Part shown: positions 62,701-64,000 of the stretch, piece after piece
Layout: every line of letters starts with the position of its first letter
Position numbering within the stretch: position 1 is the stretch's first letter
From: Alloboseaceae bacterium BT-24-1
GTDB taxonomy: Bacteria; Pseudomonadota; Alphaproteobacteria; Rhizobiales; Beijerinckiaceae
Reading direction: 5' to 3'
DNA: 64,000 nt
Assembly (NCBI GenBank): GCA_025846845.1
Contig: JAOYTL010000024.1
Location: 1-64,000, forward strand
The notes under the pieces: model-generated
What the model saw: only the letters and a program-made list of their open reading frames with translations
The model's database searches: none
Told to the model about the DNA's origin: nothing
Made by a program: the position numbers and the translations under genes

Positions 62701-62992
62701 TCCTTAAGGCCGCTCCTTGATCTCCTTATCTATTGGGTTTGGGTTGCGGTGCAAGGCGGATGCGCGGGGCTAAGGTGCGCAGGGTCGCCTGCGCGGGAGT
62801 TGGAGGGCCATGCTGGGAGTTATCGCAATTTGGCAGATCAGCAATAATGACGCGGCGTAATAGCGTTTTGCTCGATATTTGAAGTATATGCTCGGTGTGT
62901 CGATCTGTAATAATTCAAAACTGTAATGTATTGACCCGAATAGAAACGATTGTTAGGCCGCGCTCGTCGTTTCTTGCCGAGAGTCGTGTGCC
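62701..62992. other. AT-rich divergent promoter region of map and the TonB receptor
   Basis: About 290 bases between divergent genes, clearly AT-richer from 62820 to 62960 than the rest of the window. Promoter-like hexamers occur (TTGACC near 62931), and the region should carry iron-responsive control of the receptor, but I could not identify a convincing Fur, RirA or Irr box. No gene is seen here. Confidence 0.5.
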
Positions 62993-64000
62993 GTGAATAT
63001 TCGCTCTGCCCTGCTGGGCTCGTCCGCGCTGCTGTTGGCTCCCATCGCCGCCCTGGCGCAGGGGGCAGAAGGTCGGCAAATCCAGCTCGACACGATCGTG
63101 GTCGAAGGGCAGGGCTCCGGCGAGAAGGGCGTCTTCAGCGCCAACGGCTATGTCGCCACATCCGGCCGCAGCGCAGCCAAGACCGACACGCCGCTGCTCG
63201 AGACACCGATGTCGATCTCGACGGTGACGCAGACGCAGCTCGAGCAGCGCAAGCCACAGAACCTGCTGGAGGCCTTGGCTTATACGCCGGGCGCGCGCAT
63301 CGGCACCTATGGCTTCGATCCGCGCTACGATGCCTTCACCATCCGCGGCATCGACGTCACCCACAATGCCGTCTTCCGCGACGGCTTGCGCCAGATCGGC
63401 AGCCCGAACGGGCTGATGCGGCTCGAACCCTATGGGCTGGAGGCGATCAGCGTGCTGCGCGGACCGGCCTCGGCGATCTACGGCGCCAGCACCAGCGCCG
63501 GCATCGTCGACCTGATCTCCAAGCGGCCGACCGAAACGCCGTTCCGCGAGATCGAGATCCAGGGCGGCTCCTTCGGCCGCAAGCAGTTCAACTTCGACTT
63601 TTCCGGTCCGGCCAATCCGGAGGGAACGCTGCTCTACCGGCTGACCGGCGTCATCCGCGACGCCAAGAGCGACATCAGCGCGATCAAGGACGACCGCATC
63701 TTCATCGCGCCGGCGCTGACCTGGAAGCCGAACGAGGCGACGAAGCTCACCGTGCTCGGCGAGTACATGGATTCGACCACGGGCGGCACGGCGGCCTATC
63801 TCAACCGGTACGGCCCTTATGTCGATCGCCAGGGTAATGTGCTGTCCAAGAGCCTGGGCGCGACCAAGCTCTATGTCGGCGACAAGCGCTACAACGATTT
63901 CCGCCAGCAGCAGGCCCGCATCGGCTACGAGTTCGAGCACAAGTTCGACGAGGTCTTCACGCTGCGCCAGCGCGCCAGGTACCAGCAACTCGGCAACAAC
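62993..64000 (+). CDS. TonB-dependent siderophore receptor (5' part, runs off the window)
   Basis: 336 codons are present and the frame is open at the right edge. The GTG start gives MNIRSALLGSSALLLAPIAA followed by LAQ, a signal peptide with cleavage after LALA near residue 22. The TonB box DTIVVEGQ lies at about 31-38. The plug domain follows with LLETPMSISTVTQTQLEQRK and SVLRGPASAIYGASTSAGIV, then LISKRPTETPFREIEIQGGS, typical of ferric-siderophore receptors of the FhuA/FpvA type. The beta-barrel lies beyond the window. It would take up ferric siderophores across the outer membrane. Confidence 0.92.
   Translation, partial: MNIRSALLGSSALLLAPIAALAQGAEGRQIQLDTIVVEGQGSGEKGVFSANGYVATSGRSAAKTDTPLLETPMSISTVTQTQLEQRKPQNLLEALAYTPGARIGTYGFDPRYDAFTIRGIDVTHNAVFRDGLRQIGSPNGLMRLEPYGLEAISVLRGPASAIYGASTSAGIVDLISKRPTETPFREIEIQGGSFGRKQFNFDFSGPANPEGTLLYRLTGVIRDAKSDISAIKDDRIFIAPALTWKPNEATKLTVLGEYMDSTTGGTAAYLNRYGPYVDRQGNVLSKSLGATKLYVGDKRYNDFRQQQARIGYEFEHKFDEVFTLRQRARYQQLGNN

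Noticed and set aside
62820..62990. Fur, RirA or Irr box upstream of the TonB receptor
   Set aside because: The AT-rich region invites such a call, but no sequence close enough to the known consensus was found by eye.

Overview
The window is a GC-rich chromosomal segment from an alphaproteobacterium, most likely of the Hyphomicrobiales (Rhizobiales); the gene set (usg, ExoD, BcsS-like, a DUF6867-like gene in a liv operon, form II CO-dehydrogenase-like molybdenum hydroxylase, GWEEF-ended chemoreceptor, rhizobial-type intergenic palindromes) would fit Bosea or a close relative. That taxonomic placement is inference from gene content. No rRNA, tRNA, CRISPR array, intact insertion sequence or prophage was recognised.

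Layout. 0-7.4 kb: a small ORF, then on the minus strand a TrmJ-type RNA methyltransferase, two tandem membrane chemoreceptors and an M19 dipeptidase. 7.8-13.5 kb: a complete branched-chain amino acid ABC operon (livHMGF, a small membrane protein, livK) closed by a strong terminator. 13.6-20.8 kb: glutathione transferases, a minus-strand run purB / CobT-like VWA protein / VapBC-type toxin-antitoxin / RBBP9-type hydrolase, a DUF1428 protein and rpe. 20.9-27.9 kb: two BASS-family transporters, two DadA-like FAD oxidoreductases, a cupin, a GntR regulator and a flavin reductase. 28-42.5 kb: pcaB, coxG, a globin-coupled chemoreceptor, then a molybdenum hydroxylase locus (coxSLM, MoxR ATPase, CoxE-type VWA protein, two XdhC-type proteins, LysE exporter, Mo-cofactor cytidylyltransferase fusion) dotted with intergenic palindromic repeats. 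42.5-48.2 kb: a DUF2235 hydrolase with a BcsS-like barrel, usg, exoD and a GGDEF-EAL protein.

48.3-55.4 kb is the most unusual part. The genes of the Anbu proteasome-like operon (circularly permuted ATP-grasp, alpha-E, transglutaminase-like, Anbu peptidase) all lie on the minus strand, but a two-gene plus-strand cassette of about 3 kb sits between the transglutaminase and Anbu genes. It encodes an unrecognised Trp-rich protein, translationally coupled to a 682-residue membrane protein that appears to join an isoprenylcysteine-methyltransferase-like, a PAP2 phosphatase-like and an Lgt-like (prolipoprotein diacylglyceryl transferase) domain. The transglutaminase-like protein carries Pro where the catalytic Cys is expected.

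55.5-64 kb: a TetR regulator with a nested-palindrome operator facing two tandem saccharopine-dehydrogenase-like genes, a Bug-type periplasmic receptor coupled to a PhzF protein, an AraC regulator, radC and map, and the 5' part of a TonB-dependent siderophore receptor that runs off the right edge.
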